Shown here: piece by piece, positions 6,137 through 8,215 of the stretch | How the letters are laid out: every line of letters begins with the position of its first letter | Numbering within the stretch: the stretch's first letter is position 1 | Assembly (NCBI GenBank): GCA_020859875.1 | Contig: JAJBVJ010000176.1 | Location: 1-8,215, forward strand | Direction of reading: 5' to 3' | Source: Rikenellaceae bacterium | Lineage (GTDB): Bacteria > Bacteroidota > Bacteroidia > Bacteroidales > Rikenellaceae | Length of the DNA stretch: 8,215 bases | Made by a program: the position numbers and the translations under genes | Notes under the pieces: model-generated | What the model was told of the DNA's origin: nothing | The model's database searches: none | What the model saw: the letters and a program-made list of their open reading frames with translations, nothing else

Positions 6137-7414
6137 ATGAAGCCTTATTACCTTATCGAACTGCTGCACATATTGTGGAACCTCTTTCCACGGAAGGAGT
6201 ACGCTTCGGTCGACGGGAAGCGGATAAAAATAGTGGCCCGCGGGGAATACGACGATAAACGGAGGCGCTTTTGCGGTGCGAAGGTTCAGATCGAAGGTAC
6301 AACCCACCACGGAGAGATAGTAATATGGGCGGGAGACGAGCTCCCGCAGGGGGATTTCGAGAGTACGGTGCTCCACATCGCCCCCTTCGAGTCCGCTTCG
6401 ATACTGCGCAGCGGAGGCGAACCCATCCCGCAGGTGGTCGAGCGGCCCGATCCGGCGTGCTGTGCCGCCTACGCCGGCCTGAGGGAAGGCTCCAGGGACG
6501 CATCTTGTTCGAGGCATATAGCCGGAGCCGAGAAACACGAGCGCATAGCCCTCTTCACGCGCCTGATGGCCGACCGGCTCTACGGGAAGTACGGCGAAGT
6601 GATGACGGTGTTCGAGCAGAGCGAACAGAACTGGCTGCAGACGGTCTATGTGATGCTGTTCCGGGCGATGGGTAAGCCCTACAATACGGAAGCCTTCGGA
6701 GAGCTGGCCCGCCGGGTCGGCTACAAGCACCTCTGCTGGGAGAAGGGTGCGCTGCAGAATGCCGAAGCCCTGCTTCTCGGGGCCTCCGGCCTGCTGGAAA
6801 GTTATGAGGAAGACCAATACATCGGGGATCTGAAGAGCACCTTCGCCCACTACTGCCGCAAATACGACATCGTGCCCATGCGGGCCGGAGAGTGGAACCT
6901 GGGACGTAACCGGATGTGCGGAATACCCGTTCTGCGGCTGGCACAACTCGCATCCTTCTTCACCGACCGCGACTTTATGCTCGATTCCACCCTGAGGTGC
7001 CACACAGTGGAGGATATACACCGGCTGTTCGACGTAGAGGCGTCGGTATACTGGTCGACCCATTACAAGCCCGGGGAAACCGGTGCCTTCCACCGCAAAA
7101 AGATAGGGCACGAAAGGGCCAACGTTATGGGGATCAACTTTATCGTGCCCATGCAGTTCGCCTACGGGGTCTACATGGCCGACGAGGCGATGAAAGAGGG
7201 GGCCCTCGACCTGCTGGAAAAGATCAATCCCGAGAACAACGGCATCCTAGATAAATGGCGAAGGGGCGGTACACTGACCGAAAATGCCTTCGATACCCAG
7301 GCCATCCTACAGATCGACAAGCAGTATTGCCGCGGGGGTTACTGCTGGAGGTGCCCTGTCGGTAAAAGGGTCGTAAAAGAGGTTTACAGGCAGCAGTCGG
7401 CACAAAAAATGTAA
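6137..7414 (+). CDS. DUF2851 family protein
   Basis: This 425-residue protein belongs to DUF2851, a conserved Bacteroidetes family of unknown function. The best-matching blocks are in the second half: NWLQTVYVMLFRAMGKPYNTEAF (165-187), LQNAEALLLGASGLL (206-220), VLRLAQLASFF (265-275), SVYWSTHYKPG (303-313), MGINFIVPMQFAYG (331-344), NGILDKWR (368-375) and the cysteine-rich end YCRGGYCWRCPVGKRVV (397-413). Cys398, Cys403 and Cys406 there could bind metal. No signal peptide or membrane helix is evident. The N-terminal half is less typical: where I recall relatives having a WAGNVEIH...SDWxxH-type segment, this protein reads HHGEIVIWAGDEL. An upstream in-frame ATG at 6059 would extend it by 26 residues, but that lies in a hairpin and before the promoter, so 6137 is preferred. 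It stands alone between a terminator and the zeta-toxin promoter. Confidence 0.88.
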   Translation: MKPYYLIELLHILWNLFPRKEYASVDGKRIKIVARGEYDDKRRRFCGAKVQIEGTTHHGEIVIWAGDELPQGDFESTVLHIAPFESASILRSGGEPIPQVVERPDPACCAAYAGLREGSRDASCSRHIAGAEKHERIALFTRLMADRLYGKYGEVMTVFEQSEQNWLQTVYVMLFRAMGKPYNTEAFGELARRVGYKHLCWEKGALQNAEALLLGASGLLESYEEDQYIGDLKSTFAHYCRKYDIVPMRAGEWNLGRNRMCGIPVLRLAQLASFFTDRDFMLDSTLRCHTVEDIHRLFDVEASVYWSTHYKPGETGAFHRKKIGHERANVMGINFIVPMQFAYGVYMADEAMKEGALDLLEKINPENNGILDKWRRGGTLTENAFDTQAILQIDKQYCRGGYCWRCPVGKRVVKEVYRQQSAQKM

Positions 7415-7488
7415 ACTTACATCATAAAAATGTTAATAAAGCGTTATCTTTTTGAGGAAAAATTTATGCTTCTTTGTATAAAAAGATT

Positions 7489-7496
7489 TATATTTG
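7489..7496 (+). promoter_or_regulatory. Bacteroidetes -7 promoter element upstream of the zeta-toxin-family gene
   Basis: TATATTTG matches TAnnTTTG exactly inside an AT-rich stretch (7415-7500) that contrasts with the GC-rich genes around it. A transcript would start near 7503, leaving a leader of about 140 nt before the ATG at 7645. No clear -33 at the standard spacing was found. Confidence 0.55.
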
Positions 7497-7502
7497 CCCC
7501 GT

Positions 7503-7644
7503 GAAGTAATGTGCATTTAACGTGAACGATACCGCCGGCGAGATTATGGCCGAAGGCCGCGGGGAGCCCCGGAAGGGGGAAGTAATCCCGGGAAACGGCC
7601 CAGGAGCGAGGGAAACACAGGCAGCTGTGTGTGGAAAGGAGAAG
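7503..7644 (+). other. G-rich leader of the zeta-toxin-family gene with possible hairpins
   Basis: This stretch between the -7 element and the kinase start is purine- and G-rich. It contains GGCC-GAA-GGCC (7548-7558) and a 6-bp hairpin, ACACAG (7615-7620) with CTGTGT (7625-7630), just before the AAAGGAG ribosome site (7635-7641). It is also open in frame with the kinase from a GTG at 7522, which would add 41 hydrophilic Gly/Glu/Arg-rich residues unlike any family member I know. I prefer an untranslated leader. No antitoxin-like ORF was seen here. Confidence 0.35.
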
Positions 7645-8214
7645 ATGAAAAAGCTCTACATAATCGCAGGTTGTAACGGCGCGGGAAAGACCACCGCTTC
7701 ATACACGGTTCTCCCCGAAATGCTGAGCTGCAAGGAGTTCGTAAATGCAGACGAAATTGCAAAAGGGCTGTCGCCGTTCAATCCGGCCAACGTCATGCTC
7801 GAAGCGGGGCGCCTGATGTTAACGCGGGTGAAGGAGCTTTTAGAGGAGGGTGTGGATTTCGCATTCGAAACCACCCTTTCCACACGTTCTTACGTAAGTC
7901 TGGTCAGGAAAGCTCATGATTTGGGTTACCACGTTACGATGGTCTACTTCTGGCTTAACAGTCCGCAGCTTGCCGTGGACAGGGTGGAGCTCAGGGTCGC
8001 CTCGGGAGGGCATGCGATTGAAAAACACGTGGTCTACCGCAGGTACGCAAAAGGATTGTACAACCTTTTCAACATGTACATCCCGGTGATCGACTATTGG
8101 ATCATCGTAGACAATTCGTTCCTCAAATTCGACATCATCGCCGAAGGGGAACGGGATAAGATTAAAACCATTACTAATCCGTTATCATACAAATCAATGC
8201 AAACCTATGAGTGA
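7645..8214 (+). CDS. Zeta-toxin-family P-loop kinase
   Basis: This 189-residue protein belongs to the zeta toxin/AAA_33 P-loop kinase group widespread in Bacteroidetes. The canonical zeta toxins phosphorylate UDP-N-acetylglucosamine and block wall synthesis. The short chromosomal relatives are mostly uncharacterised. Walker A is GCNGAGKT (9-16, with Cys10 where Pro is usual), giving Lys15 and Thr16. FVNADEIAKGLSPFNP (32-47) carries the likely catalytic Asp36, and FAFETTLSTRSY (72-83) the conserved ETT. LRVASGGHAI (116-125), with VVYRRY (129-134), supplies the phosphate-contacting arginines, and WIIVDNS (152-158) ends the core. All main motifs are intact, so it looks active. AAAGGAG at 7635-7641 supports this ATG over the upstream in-frame GTG (7522). 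The 3' end is noticeably more AT-rich than the neighbours, consistent with acquisition. No antitoxin gene precedes it; one could follow, as an ATG overlaps the stop. Confidence 0.9.
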   Translation: MKKLYIIAGCNGAGKTTASYTVLPEMLSCKEFVNADEIAKGLSPFNPANVMLEAGRLMLTRVKELLEEGVDFAFETTLSTRSYVSLVRKAHDLGYHVTMVYFWLNSPQLAVDRVELRVASGGHAIEKHVVYRRYAKGLYNLFNMYIPVIDYWIIVDNSFLKFDIIAEGERDKIKTITNPLSYKSMQTYE

Positions 8215-8215
8215 A
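8207..8215 (+). CDS. Possible start of the next gene, overlapping the kinase stop
   Basis: ATG AGT GAA begins 8 bp before the end of the kinase gene in another frame and runs off the window edge. Such an overlap is typical of translationally coupled pairs, so a partner protein is likely, but only three codons are visible. Confidence 0.3.

Noticed and set aside
6131..7111. Antisense ORF of about 326 codons opposite the DUF2851 gene
   Set aside because: The plus-strand frame shows family motifs along its length. The antisense product has no recognisable domain, promoter or ribosome site.

Overview
The window looks like chromosomal DNA of a Bacteroidales bacterium, with an Alistipes/Rikenellaceae-like flavour. 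I infer this from four things: protein families typical of Bacteroidetes (GSCFA-domain protein, DUF2851 protein, PafA-like phosphatase-fold protein, a SufE + MIP18/SufT pair); several perfect Bacteroidetes -7 promoter elements (TAnnTTTG) just upstream of genes; genes without strong Shine-Dalgarno sites; and a GC-rich genome that still uses ATA isoleucine codons often. The genus is a guess. No rRNA, tRNA, CRISPR array, insertion sequence or prophage gene was seen.

Layout. Positions 1-762 (minus strand) hold ispE (CDP-ME kinase, MEP isoprenoid pathway). Its reading frame is cut by two in-frame TAG codons exactly where the two serines of the conserved C-terminal GSGS motif should be. A 277-bp divergent intergenic region with a 16-bp dyad separates it from a plus-strand GSCFA-domain protein (1040-2071). 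Next come a small zinc-ribbon membrane protein (2099-2428) and, behind its own -7 element, a lipoprotein with an N-terminal fasciclin (FAS1)-like domain and an unassigned C-terminal half (2472-3503).

Positions 3587-5975 hold three tightly spaced genes: an exported PafA-type alkaline-phosphatase-fold protein that appears to have lost most of its catalytic and zinc-binding residues, then SufE and a MIP18/DUF59 (SufT-like) protein, the last two overlapping by one base. A clear rho-independent terminator (5999-6022) closes this unit. A second, longer hairpin (6052-6075) lies in the promoter region of a DUF2851 protein (6137-7414).

The right end holds a zeta-toxin-family P-loop kinase (7645-8214), preceded by a perfect -7 element and a G-rich, possibly structured leader of about 140 nt. 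Its stop codon overlaps an ATG that probably starts another gene beyond the window.

Most of this is housekeeping or conserved-hypothetical content. The two points most worth a second look are the double amber interruption of ispE and the active-site-degenerate PafA-like protein next to the Fe-S assembly pair. I found no convincing evidence of a new defence or mobile system.
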